Shown: positions 45,171 to 56,685 of the stretch, piece after piece
How the letters are laid out: every line of letters starts with the position of its first letter
Numbering within the stretch: position 1 is the stretch's first letter
Origin: Russula earlei
Lineage: Eukaryota > Basidiomycota > Agaricomycetes > Russulales > Russulaceae
Assembly: GCA_025769875.1 (NCBI GenBank)
Contig: JAGFNK010000191.1
Span: 27,661-91,660, forward strand
Reading direction: 5' to 3'
DNA: 64,000 bases
Position numbers and translations under genes: made by a program
Notes under the pieces: generated by a model
What the model was told of the DNA's origin: nothing
The model's database searches: none
What the model saw: the letters and a program-made list of their open reading frames with translations, nothing else

Positions 45171-47930
45171 ATGGATCTCGGTCCGTTACCACCACCACCA
45201 CCCAACCCTAACCCCATTCTGTACACCCCCCAACCCCCGGAAAAACCACCCGACCAAAGGGAGTTTTCTCCACACACTAGGGACCACACAAAAAACACTG
45301 TGATCGACCAGAACAATGCTGAGGTCATAGGAAAGCAGCTAAACCCTAGACAGAGCTCACCAGTCAACGGCGAGGCATTAGCCATCTTCCCCCCCACAGG
45401 GGAAGACAGCAGCACAACCCAACCACCCACCCAAGGAAGAGACCCCCTTGCCATACTAGAATACATGCATGAGTACCTTGACATCATACAAAAGGGTTTC
45501 TCACACATGAAAACACCAGGAATGCTAAATGCCTCAGACTGGGCCCAACTAAATGTTCTCCTAGTAAGTGCCATTGGCTATGGCCTCCTCCAATCAGCCA
45601 ACAACCTAGGGGAAACCAAGCTGGGAAAGAGCATTGACTCCTCCCCTGACCCATCCCCTATGATGCCTAACCACCCAACCTACTTCCACAGACTAATGGA
45701 CGCTACTAACCTCTTAGCAGCCCACCTCACCGGGAACCTCACCAACTATCAAGAGGAGCACCCTAACGTCCTGGAGGAATACCAAAGGAAGACAGCCAGG
45801 AAAGCCACAGCTGAGGTGGAAAAAACCTGGAGAATCTGGAAGGAGAACCAGATTGAAAAAAGGGCAGCAGTGCAAGAATCCGACATCGCAGCTGCCATGC
45901 GAAACAGAAACATCACTTATTTTTTACAAGCCGCTGAGTCACTTGGCCTCACCCTCCGTGCACAGCACAGTACTGACCAGATACAAATGATGCCTAGGAC
46001 AGGAAACAAAAGAACTATCTCCGGATCCATCCTGCCCCCCACCCAGCATAATGTGCCCTGGCCCCCACATCTGGATGGCATGAGCACCCTGCAGACCCCT
46101 TTCTGCACGCTGAGAGGCCGGACCGAGACACGGTCCCCCACAGTAGCCCAACCAACCACCAGACAAGCAGAGCCCTCCCCATCACCCTACCCCAAAGGTA
46201 AACCTCTCCCCGGACTGCTGACCACAGCACCAAGAGCTGCCCAACCAAACACCGATGCAATCACCAAAGCAGTCATGAAGGCCATAGCCCCTTTCACAGC
46301 TCGTCTGGAGGCACTCGAAAAATGCTCGATGCCCCCCCCACAAAACAAACCCACAGGTGAGTCCCAAGCAGAACCACACACTAACACAACCACCAGGTAC
46401 CAAATGCCACCACCACAACCACTCCCAGCCACCACCACTTATGACCCCCACCCCAACATCTTGAGCATGGGTCCAACCAGACCAGAGACAGATTTCATCC
46501 GAGTCTCCCACCAAAAGAAGAACAAAAGCTCCAACAAAGGCACACCTGTTGCCAAAATCACCCCAACTATGTCGATCATCACACCAACGTCATATGCTGA
46601 GGTGGCAGCGAATGTGATGACCAACAACACCAACCCCGCCAGGCCAAACCCCAACCGCCGCAATGTACCGACCATCACAGAAGTGACGGTCCTGTGTGCG
46701 GGAGGACACAATGACGAGCAAGTGGAACAGCTCATACATGCTAGAGCTGCGGATGTCATAGTCAGGGAAGTATGCCTCCAAATGAGCAAAGTGGTTGCCA
46801 GACCAATCCCCCTCAAAGCCGGTAGGTGGAGCATGCACCCATGAAGCAAAGGTAATTTCATTTTTTCCTTCGAAGGTAATATCGCATTCGACCACATCAT
46901 GTCGTATGAGCCTTTCCTACTAAAACCCTTCAGAGGCATAGGCCAATTATGCCCCTCCATGGGCTGGACCCACTTCCTAGCACACAGTGTCCCAGTCAAG
47001 GACAATGATGGCCTAATTTTCGGGCCACATGACCTACTCACCGAAGCATCATCACTACCTGGCCTACGCAAGGCCCATTTCTCCATGCACCCGAGATGGC
47101 TGAAACCAGTCGAGAGGATAAACGGTCAGTACTCCACCCTCACTTTCGCCATATCAGACCCGGACGGGTCCGCCACAAACAAACTCCTCAAAGGCTGCAC
47201 CGTGCTCTTCAGCAAAGAGGTAAACATTTGTAAGTGGATCGACAAACCCGCACTGGTTCAGTGCTCCAGATGCCACGCTTTGGGACACACGAAAAAATCT
47301 AAGACGTGCCCACTAAGCAGAGACGTGGTAAAGTGCCACCTTTGTGGAGCAGCTCATGCTTTGCACGAACACAACCAAAAATGCCCACAGAAACACACAG
47401 TCGCAGGTCTCTGCAACTGCACGCACTACAAGTGCCTGAACTGCCACTTGGGCGGTCACCACTGCAGAGACATCAAGTGCCCTGCCAGAGACAACTACAG
47501 ACCCAGGGCACCACGGAAAGCCCCACACAATAAGAACAAGGGCAAGGACAGGGAACCCAACCCCGTCATGGAAGAAGGTGAGTACCACGCTTGGATAGCG
47601 AGCATTCCCAACCATGATGATGGTTTCAACATGGACACAGCCCTCAACCTGGAATACACTGACCCCTACGACTGCGATTCAGCACTGGCCATCCACTCAC
47701 AGGCCCTACCTCACACTCCCACAAGGGTAAGCACACCACAGCTTACGCCCAAAAAGAAAACCATCCAGTTCAATCTGCCTGAACCTGGCCCATCGGTTCA
47801 TGCACTGGGACCGGAGCACCCCACACCTCACACTACAACACACGGTCTGGACCACCCAAGCCCCACCACCAACAACCAACCCCCCTCGTGCATGGAAAAC
47901 AGCACTGCCCAGTTTAACCCCCCTTTATGA
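45171..47930 (+). pseudogene. LINE ORF1, one nonsense codon
   Basis: One frame of about 919 codons from ATG 45171 to TGA 47928-47930, interrupted only by TGA at 46842-46844 (CGA-like context, coding before and after). It starts with a proline run (MDLGPLPPPPPNPNPILYTP). The middle is polar with helical stretches. The end carries CCHC-type knuckles, CSRCHALGHTKKSKTC and CHLCGAAHALHEHNQKC, near 47262-47385, and a third cysteine-rich piece (CNCTHYKCLNCHLGGHHC). The role is RNA binding and particle formation. The start lies two bases after the target duplication. Confidence 0.88.
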
Positions 47931-50900
47931 TGGCACACCAGAAGCTATGCATAGCATTGGTAAACATGTGCAAGTGCAACACCATGACCCACGCTCTACT
48001 CAACAGCGCAACTGAAACTGACCTCATATTTATACAGGAACCCTGGTATGACAAGATAGGAACAGCCAGGAAAGACAATGCCCGAAATGGTGTCGACGTC
48101 CTGGGTGGCCCGGCATCACCAGCCTGGGAAACCCTATACCCAGGTTTGGACAACGGACAGAGACCTAAGGTAATGTCACACGCCTGGAGACCACACCCAG
48201 ACAACAAAACAGCTCCATGCTACACAGCCATAACAAGACAAGATGTGTGCAAACACCCATGCGTGCAAGCACTAGACATAATACTAGATAATGAGACATG
48301 GCGAGTACTAAATTTCTATCATGACATCAGAGACACGACCGCCCTAGCCGCACTTACTGCGGTAGAGATCAACCCCATCATCCCGACACTGGTGATTGGA
48401 GATTTCAACACCCACTCACCTACCTGGTTGCCACCAGGTTTCCCCAAGTCTGCCTGGGCCAACCAAGTAGAAGAATGGGCTGCGACTAATATGCTCATCT
48501 TAGCCAACACACCTGGTGAGATAACGCACAGAGGATCCGCTCATGAAAGGGACTCAACAATAGACTTGGCTTGGTTCAATGCCGCAGCAGTAAGGTCTGC
48601 CACTTTCTCTGAACTGACCACAGACTGGCCAGGCTCCCTTGGCTCAGACCATGCCATGCTCCGACTCACAGGGAACACCCTCACCCCCCTCACAAATAAT
48701 AGCACAAACGTGCCCGACTTAGGGTATGTAGTGGACCCAGAACAGAAAGAAGAGTGGATCAAAACCTTCAAGGCAAAGTGCGCCTACTGGACCCCCTCCC
48801 CATGCCCAACCACAGAGAAAATAGATGAGGAAATTAACAGGTATATGACTGACATCCAAGCAACGAATGAAACATCTTTCAAGCTCAGGCACCCACACCA
48901 CCGACGCACTGCACCTTGGTGGAACGTGGCGTGCAAGAGAGCTGTACAAACTCTCAGAGAAGCCCCTAATCAGGACAAAAAGAAGAAAGCCCAGAAGCAA
49001 CTCAAGTCTGCAGTCCAAGAAGCCAAACGCCAGTGGGCTGACAACTACATCGACAATGTGCAGCTTTGGGAAGTTGCGACCTGGAGACATGGTCGCAAAA
49101 CCACCCAGGTTCCCCCCCTAAGGGGACCGGAAGGTCTCTCCAACTCGCACAAAGAAATGGCTAACACATTATCACAATGCTTCTTTGCCAGAGAAAGACA
49201 TGAAGTAGACACGCGCTTGCCCAACGATCTGGACCCGCTCCCCCAGTGCCCACTACCACAAGTTCCAAAAGATATGGTGAGTGAACTGCTACAAAACGTC
49301 TCAGGACGCTCCGCACCAGGCCCCTCAGGCCACTCATGGACCATGATTAAATGGGCATGGGAGGCTAACCCGGAGAGACTCCTTTGGCTCTTCGAAAGCT
49401 GCCTCAGAGCCAGTCACCACCCAAATGCCTGGAAGGAGGTGATAGTATGTGTCATCCCCAAACCCAACAGGGCTGACTACACACTAGCCAAGAACTTCTG
49501 GCCAATAGCACTACTCGAGTGCATGGGTAAGCTAATGGAGAAAATAATGGCAAGACTAATATACCAGGACATGGCCAAGCATGAACTAGTCCCCACCATT
49601 CAGTACGGAGGTCGAAATGCGTCTTCAACGATCGATGCAGGACTCGCCCTCCTGCATGACATACAAGCCACTCACCAAGCCAGACTCAGGTGTGGCGTCC
49701 TACTCTTTGATATTCAGGGTTTCTTCAACAACATCAACCACCGAAGACTAACCCAGGTAGTCCAGAACCTAGGTTTTGCACCAGAGATAGTAAGCTGGTG
49801 CCACTCTTTCCTAACTAACTGAAAGGCACAACTACGTTTCAACAGATGGGCCTCGGAACTGTTCGAACTAGAAACAGGCACTCCCCAAGGTTCCCCCACC
49901 TCACCAGTTCTCTCCATATTATACACATCCCCTATGTTACATAAAGCGAAAACCTGGAACCAAACAACACTCACCATGTACATCAACGACGGTGCCATTT
50001 TCGCCTGCGGACACAACTGGGTGACAGTGGAATCCAAACTCCAGTCCGGCTATTTGGAGTGTGCTAGTTGGCTAGCCAAAGCGGGACTCAATGTCAAACC
50101 TGACAAGACAGAGGTAATATACTTCCAGAAACAAAGGGAAAAGACAGACTTGCCCACCTTCACCCATCTCCCGCTCCCATCACATAACACTTACTACTGG
50201 ATCGCCACATCTACCACAGTTAGGTACCTTGGTTTTTTCTTCAATAACCGACTCTCTTGGGTGCAACATGTCGACTACATGTGCAACAGAGCGAGAGCCT
50301 CCCTAAAGGCCCTCCAACTACTAGGTAACTTGGTCTGGGGACTTGAACAAGCAAAGTGGAGACAGATATACCTCACAATCTGCCTCCCCACTTTAACCTA
50401 CGGACACCAGCTATGGTTCACAGGCAAGCAAGTCAAACTCGTCAAGAAATTGCAGACTGTACAGAATGACGCGGTTAAGGTAATAGCCAGGGTCTTCCGC
50501 ATGACCCCATGGGACCCCCTCCATCACCTTCTAACCATCCTCCCAATGAGAATTTGTTTGAACAAACTAACTAACGATGCAGCTGTAAGGCTGCACCACA
50601 CCACAAGAGACAGCCAACTACGGAGGAGACTAGGAGCTGACTAATACTTCCCCCCAAACCACACCATGCCACTACCAACAACAAACAGCCACAAAGCGAA
50701 AACCACCCTGAGATTGCTAGTGCACCGAACAGCCCCCAACAGTCTGCGCATAGAAGACTTCCCTAACCTCCCACCTGGCGCCCCAGACTGGGATGGTAAA
50801 GTAAGAATAGAAACATATGAACCAAATGCCCAGCAGGCTCCAAATTACCTTGCAAACCTACTAATGGCACAATGCCGGGCAGGTTTGGCCATCACCATCT

Positions 50901-51915
50901 TCTGCAATGGTGTCAAAACCAACAAAGACCGAACGGACAACAAACAAGTTGGTGCAACAGCAGCAGTACTGTATGAAAAAGGTAAGCTGTGGGGTCACGT
51001 GAAGAGAGCAATCGGAACAACCGTAACAGACAAGGGCACCCAACTCCGGTCCCTAACGTCTGGACTAGAGGCCCTTGCGTTCTACCTCAACTCGCGGACA
51101 ACAACATCACCCACACTCGCCCATGTATGTATGCCTTCCCACGCAGCAACAGATTTGGCCATCAACCACAAACCACACGACGAGCAAGCAATGGCTCTAT
51201 GCCATCTGGAACAAATAGGTGAGATCATTCGCGACCACCCAGAAATGAACATTAGGCTGCTCTGGCTTCCCAGAACAGCACGCCAACAGGCTTCCGAAAG
51301 GCAAAACTTTTAGCCACCGAAGCCGCCAGCACTGCCAGCACTGCAAACATCACAGAACCCCTGTCCCTTGACGAACAAAAAAGCAAACATGTCAGAGATG
51401 CAATAGCGGACTGGGAAAGGAGCTGGCATGAGGCACCCCACACATCCTTCGCCTACCGCACAGCACTCACCAGACTGCCAGACGGAAAACCTCACCCCAC
51501 AGCAATCGCCCAAAAGAGACCAAAGCAGAACAACCCAGATAACTGTGCCACCAACCCCAACAGAGCTGACAGCACTGAAAAACAAGATAAGTTTCCCAGA
51601 TACATCACCTCCACTTTCTACCGTTTCATAACAGGACATGCATTCACCGGGGAATACACACAAAGATTCCACACAAGACACTCAATCGAACAAATCGCAT
51701 GCCAATGCGGCAAACCCATGCAAACAGTTGAGCATGTACTCCTGTCATGCCCCCTTTTCGACGACGCGCGCCACAGACATTTGTCTGCGAGAGGCTGGCT
51801 ACAAAACCTACCCCAGCTCTTCAACCACCCGGAGTGAGCAAAAAGCATGCTACGTTTCCTTAGAGAAACCAAGGCATGCCTCAAACCAAGGGAAAACTGG
51901 GACCCAGGAGGATGA
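47927..51915 (+). pseudogene. LINE ORF2: APE endonuclease, reverse transcriptase, RNase H (disabled)
   Basis: ORF2 starts with ATG at 47927, overlapping the ORF1 stop. The endonuclease has LIFIQEPWYD, VIGDFNTHSP and GSDHAMLRL. RT has WPIALLECMGKLMEKIM, LLFDIQGFFNNINH and TGTPQGSPTSPV. The active-site box reads YINDGAIF, where two adjacent aspartates are expected. TGA at 49820-49822 and TAA at 50642-50644 interrupt the frame. The RNase H-like region runs to about 51310 with a frameshift near 51295, and the C-terminus has CQCGKPMQTVEHVLLSC. A further TGA is at 51835-51837. Not functional in cis. Confidence 0.9.
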
Positions 51916-52151
51916 GAGAGACCTGGTAGACCATTATACCACCCCAACCACCATCATTGACCACCACACACTACACCCAAACACTGTCAAACCGCTTGAG
52001 CGGATATCCCTTAAATCATTTGCCTAATCACACTATGTAGCTCACAACGCCTGTGACCACCTCTGTACCCTGTTTGTACATGTCGTGGAATACAAATTTG
52101 GATTTAAAAAAAAAAAAAAAAGTTACAGATGCCGCCTGCGAGTTCCGCGTA

Positions 52152-54912
52152 CTATCACCTATGGGGAACTTGCCAGTTCATGACCATCTCGCCGATTTCA
52201 TTTTCCCCTGTATCTGCCTGAACAACTACATTTAAAACTTCATATTTATACTATTGAGTGCCATTAATGTCATTCTAGCAATGAAAAACGGAGGTCCATC
52301 GAGTGGTTTTCAAGTTATATTTTGGCTGGGGGTCATGCCTGCATCATGCCTTCTGTCATGGCGGAGTGCGGAGTTTGATTCCAACTGGGTGATCACATAC
52401 GCCAACTCCGAGGGGTCTGGGGGTCACTGCTATTCTATCCCTGTAATGCCATGTTACAGACGGTCCAGTCGGCCAGCACAAGACCACACGTATGAGCAGC
52501 GGCTACAGGCTGCTTTGAGTGACTACAACAATGGTATACATCAATCTTTTGCTTGTGCGGCACTGGCCCATGATGTGAGCGCTGCGTTCCGTACATTGCG
52601 AAGTCCTTATCCAATAATTTCCAAGGTTTCCCACCGGATGCTACAAGACAGAGCTTCTGGGAGGCATAGGTCACGTCAGGAAGCCCACCAGGATAGCCAG
52701 CTTCTCAAGCCGGCCCAGGAAAAGATGTTGTTCGATTGGTGTGACCAAATGTCCACGAAGGCGATGCCTCTGGATCAAAAGGCTCTGCACGCTCACGCTC
52801 TGGACCTCTCTGGCCAGTACCCCAAAATAAACTGGCACTATCAGTTCATCAAACGCAATTCCAGTCTGACTTTCTCAAAAGCAAGAGCGTTGGATCCGAA
52901 GCGCGCACAAAATTTCAATAAGGCAGTAGTCCATGACTACTTTGCAAAACAACAGGAATTGGTGGATAGTTACAATGGGATACCACCGGAACATCAGTGG
53001 AATATGGATGAGAAGGGAATTCAAATGGGAGGTGGCCGTAAGAACAATGGAAGGAAGTTCTTATTCATGAAAGAACAGAAACAGCGATACCGTATCAAGA
53101 GTGACTGTCTGGAGCTCGTCTCCATCATTGAGTGCGTTTCAGCAGGTGGATTTATTATGCCATTGGGCTTTGTCCTCTCAGATGGCCCACTGCCTGACTG
53201 CCGGGATTTGGAAGGTGTCGGAAGGTGAGTTTTAATCCAGTGGTATGGCAGCAAGAATTAATATCTTCATCTTCGTAGCATCGCAACGTCCCCTTCTGGG
53301 TGGACAGATCGCGAAATATGCGAGCGATGGTTCCATTCTGTATTCATTCCATTTGCTACTACACATCACGTTAACAACAAGCCAATTGTACTGACCCTTG
53401 ATGGGCACAGCTCACACGAGACCCCGGCCATGCAGCAACTTGCATACAACAACAATATCATACTGTTCTGCTTCCCTTCGAAGACAACACACAAGCTTCA
53501 GCCACTTGATGTGTTGGTTTTCGCACCAGTCCAGCGCACGTGGTCATCGCATTGCGACCGCCGCCTTGCCGAAGGTATCAAGATCACATGTTATAATGTC
53601 ATCCATGAATACATGGAGATTTGGAAAGTTATCACCCCGGAACTCATTCAGAACGCATTCCACAAGTCTGGAATATGGCCCCTCAATCCGTCGGTCTTCA
53701 TGGAGGAGGACTTTGTGCCTAGCATGGCGTCGTCATCTTTGTTGCGCTTCCCATCCTCATACCCGATAGAGGTTCCGACATCGCCTCCAGCAATCAGCTT
53801 GGACCTCAGTTCCAACTCTGGTGATGGCGATTACAGTGCCTCGGACTTGGAGGAAAGTGCCATGGACGTGACCAGCACTCATGAATCCTCAACCACTAAC
53901 CCACACTTGTGCACGTGCAACTCAATAATCACGTGCGCGTCTTTGGCACAGACCATGGAGGGGGTCATTTCTAATGACCAAGTTGTCTCTCTGCTCCAAG
54001 ATCAAAAGCGGAGCCATCAAGAGCTGATTGTGAAAATACAATCTCTTCATCAACAAGTTTCCGTCCTCACACAAACAGTAATCATGCAAGCATCGCAACT
54101 GAGTGCGGTGAATGCACACTGCACAATCGCCCAGCGAGAGGCCAACGATTTGCGCGTGAAGCTGGAAAATAAAAAAACAAAACCACATTCTTCAACAAAG
54201 ATCAAGGCCTGGTTTGTGATGCATCCCGAGCTGAAGGAAGCATTTGAAGCAGAGGAACGAAACCGAATTACCCGGGAGAGACAAGAAATACAAAAGCGCA
54301 CTGAGAAAGCTGCTGAAGATTCTGCCCATGCAATACAAATTAGTAAAGGTACTGTCTCAAAGGTTTTCGACAACTCTCTTTCATCATACAAGCGCAAGGA
54401 AGACCTCATGATCATTGCAGGTGCACTCGAGCTCTCGATGGAGGGCACCACATCTGAGCTCACCACACAAATCAAAGAGCACCTTGCTGCACATCCAGAG
54501 TTGGAAATCAACCAATGGTTTATGGGACTCTATGGCAGATGACGTAGTAGTATGCTGTATCCCTCCTCATTGTCCCTGGCCTCCGAGTCATCAGGAGGAC
54601 CCTCAAATGCAGCACAACCGTTTGCGCAACTGTCCTCACTGACACACCACTCGGTTTTTGCTTACAGCACTACACCTTACAATAGTACTGTACCATCATT
54701 CCAGACTGAAGAAGAACCGGATTTCACTCAATTAGATGCCCATTACAACTGTTTTCCTTAGTCCCCACCTAATCAAATTGCCTATGTAAATACGACGGGG
54801 ATGTTTCATCCCGGGCAGACTTCAATTCGGCATGTGTTACATGTCCGTTACTTTCGTGACATTTGTGACTGGCGAGATGGTCGTGAACTGGCGAGTTCCC
54901 CATAGGTGATAG
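52152..54912 (+). mobile_element. Pogo-like (Tc1/mariner superfamily) DNA transposon
   Basis: Terminal inverted repeats of about 40 bp begin CTATCACCTATGGGGAACT at 52152 and the reverse complement ends at 54912, with only a few mismatches. They are flanked by TA on both sides (52150-52151, 54913-54914), the target site of this superfamily. It sits 14 bp beyond the LINE target duplication, in the same exon of the transcription-factor relic. Confidence 0.92.
52446..54542 (+). CDS. Pogo-like transposase, apparently intact
   Basis: Exons 52446-53224 and 53279-54542 join in phase (54-bp intron, GTGAGT...TAG), giving about 680 residues without a stop. The same frame is open upstream to 52254, but ATG 52446 directly precedes the conserved part. 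It begins with an HTH region (YEQRLQAALSDYNNG) and a CENP-B-like DNA-binding region (HALDLSGQYPKINWHYQFIK). The DDE_1 core has WNMDEKGIQMGG, LTLDGHSSHETPAM and THKLQPLDVLVFAP, giving the three aspartates. A helical stretch follows, and the C-terminus (DLMIIAGALELSMEGTTSEL) resembles a SAP DNA-binding motif. With both terminal repeats present, this is the best candidate for an autonomous element in the window. Confidence 0.85.
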
Positions 54913-54914
54913 TA

Positions 54915-55990
54915 TTGTATGGCGTTTGTTTTACCAGATTCGCTGACTCAGCAATTACGCGAGGTTCGTCATGCTCTCTTTCAGGTTCCAAAATTCGCTC
55001 CAACGGGGCCTTGAAGTCGATGACGAGGTCTTCACAAGGGTGAGAGATTTCGCACCATCGTGATTGTTGGCCAAAATTGATATGACACCGGTATTGTTCA
55101 AGAGCCTGGAGAGCGCCAAGACCGTCGTCTCGACGTTCTCATCGATTCCTTGGTCCCAACAGGTTACATACGTTTTGCACCAGATGGTGCGTGAAACTCT
55201 GGGCCACTTTGCTCTGAGCAAGACTAACGCTGAGATACGTTATTTCGTATTTGCCGCGTTTGCCTCGGCGTTCATGCTCAAGGTGCGCTGTCCCGCCTTT
55301 CATCGCCCCGTGGTCTTGGTTGGATTTCCGTCTTGCATCTACTATAGCTTCTACGCCCAGAATGCTTAAGGTTTATCACCCCGGGGCTTGAAACAGAGGT
55401 CTACCAAGTGATCGAACGCCTCATTGCCACGATCGGGTCTCCCCAAATTGCAATTGATGAGTACCACACTCCAAAGTTGTACTCGCGCTTCCTGGCAAGT
55501 TTACTGGCGAAACATAAATGCGACGGCACGGCCCAAGGATGCATGCCTCACCAGGGGCCACCACCACAGCAGATGCAGACCGGTTCGAGTACGCCAAGGT
55601 ACCAGCAACCACCACAACCACCACAGCAACAGCAACAACGACAGTAGCAGCAACTGGCCCCCCCCGCCGCAGAACACAACCTCGTCGTCACTATCGTTAG
55701 GTGTTAGTGGCAACGCGGGCAACCCGGATTTGCATCATTCCGTGCCACAGAATAGCGGGGCGACGGCTCTGCCCAATTCCATGAATGCAGTTTCGACGGA
55801 AGGACCAGGAAACTACGTCCTGGAACAACCACCCGATTTCATGTTTGGTGTCGCAGGCCAACCTGGTGAACTTTACGTTTGACACGATCACCACGCCTGG
55901 GAACGATGACTTGCTAGCGACTATGCAAGCGAATCAAAACCCTACATGGTGGCAGAAGATGATGATGCCAGGGTCAGCAGACGCTTGTCT
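54915..55990 (+). pseudogene. Fungal-type transcription factor relic, 3' part
   Basis: Continuation of the gene begun at 43371. Pieces include KFxLQRGLEVDDEV-like sequence, SLESAKTVVSTF, RYFVFAAFASAFMLK, QVIERLIATIGSPQIAIDEYHTPKLYSRFLASLLAKHK (55400-55520), a Q/P-rich stretch with a TAG near 55646, and a C-terminal NDDLLATMQANQNPTWWQ with MMMPG. Stops and frame changes separate them. The adjoining exon start (52129-52149) lies between the LINE and the pogo element. Confidence 0.75.
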
Positions 55991-56685
55991 TTACATCATC
56001 TCGATCAGACTTGGGTTGACATTTAAAACTCGCAAGTTCTTTTGGCCGAAAGAAGAGGTGATTCAAGATCACACAAACACGATCGAAAATGGCATGAATA
56101 CCTATCAGAACTTGCAACAACCTGCAGAAGGACTTCGCAGCTAAGCGCACCCGACCCGGTTACACTCGGTGGGTCTTCCCATGGATCCTTTAATCCACGC
56201 CATCTGATGGTAGAACCAGGACCTCTGGGCTCACGCGTCAGCCAGCCACATCTTTGCAACAATCCGGCTCATGAAATGTTTGTTCCATCCACGCCTTCTA
56301 CATCGCCCTTCTTGTATCACTCTTCCCTTGTCCCTTCTCTGTGTCACCTAGGCACATCGTGCTGCTTGCTGTGGTATCTGCTTCGTTGCTTTGTATTGGG
56401 CCCTTCGGCCTTTTGAACGACTATTACGGTCTGGTAAGTTGCTTTTTTTCTTTTGTCTGCCCCGGGGGTAGACAGCCCTTTACTCTTGTGGTATTTGTTT
56501 CTCGTCTCAGCATCTGGTATCTGCTGTGTTTTTGTATGTATTTAAAGGTATCGTCAATGAATCAAATCCACATATTTCTTCTCATAAACATAAGTGTTGT
56601 GTTATCTGGCTCGGCTATCGCCGACTTATCGGATATCCGAGTATCCCTGTCCTCGCAACAATTGCCGAACCCACTCCTACATCCC
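55991..56685. other. Gene-free stretch and NLR B leader
   Basis: To about 56532 no gene was recognised. From 56533 the sequence matches the window start and is the 5' leader of the NLR. The edge near 56533 is visible only because the window begins at the matching place. Confidence 0.5.

Larger units (their letters stand above)
45169..52121 (+). mobile_element. LINE (non-LTR retrotransposon) with RNase H
   Basis: About 6.95 kb ending in a 16-base A tract (52106-52121). It is flanked by a 16-base target duplication GTTACAGA(C/T)GCCGCCT (45153-45168 and 52122-52137) with a single CpG-type mismatch. Two ORFs overlap by ATGA. The order ORF1 with knuckles, APE endonuclease, RT, RNase H and C-terminal cysteine cluster resembles fungal Tad/I-type LINEs. 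It is inserted at a splice acceptor of the transcription-factor relic. Confidence 0.95.

Noticed and set aside
45149..47615. Several antisense frames over LINE ORF1
   Set aside because: They arise from the proline- and threonine-rich sense coding; the sense strand carries the knuckles and continuity.
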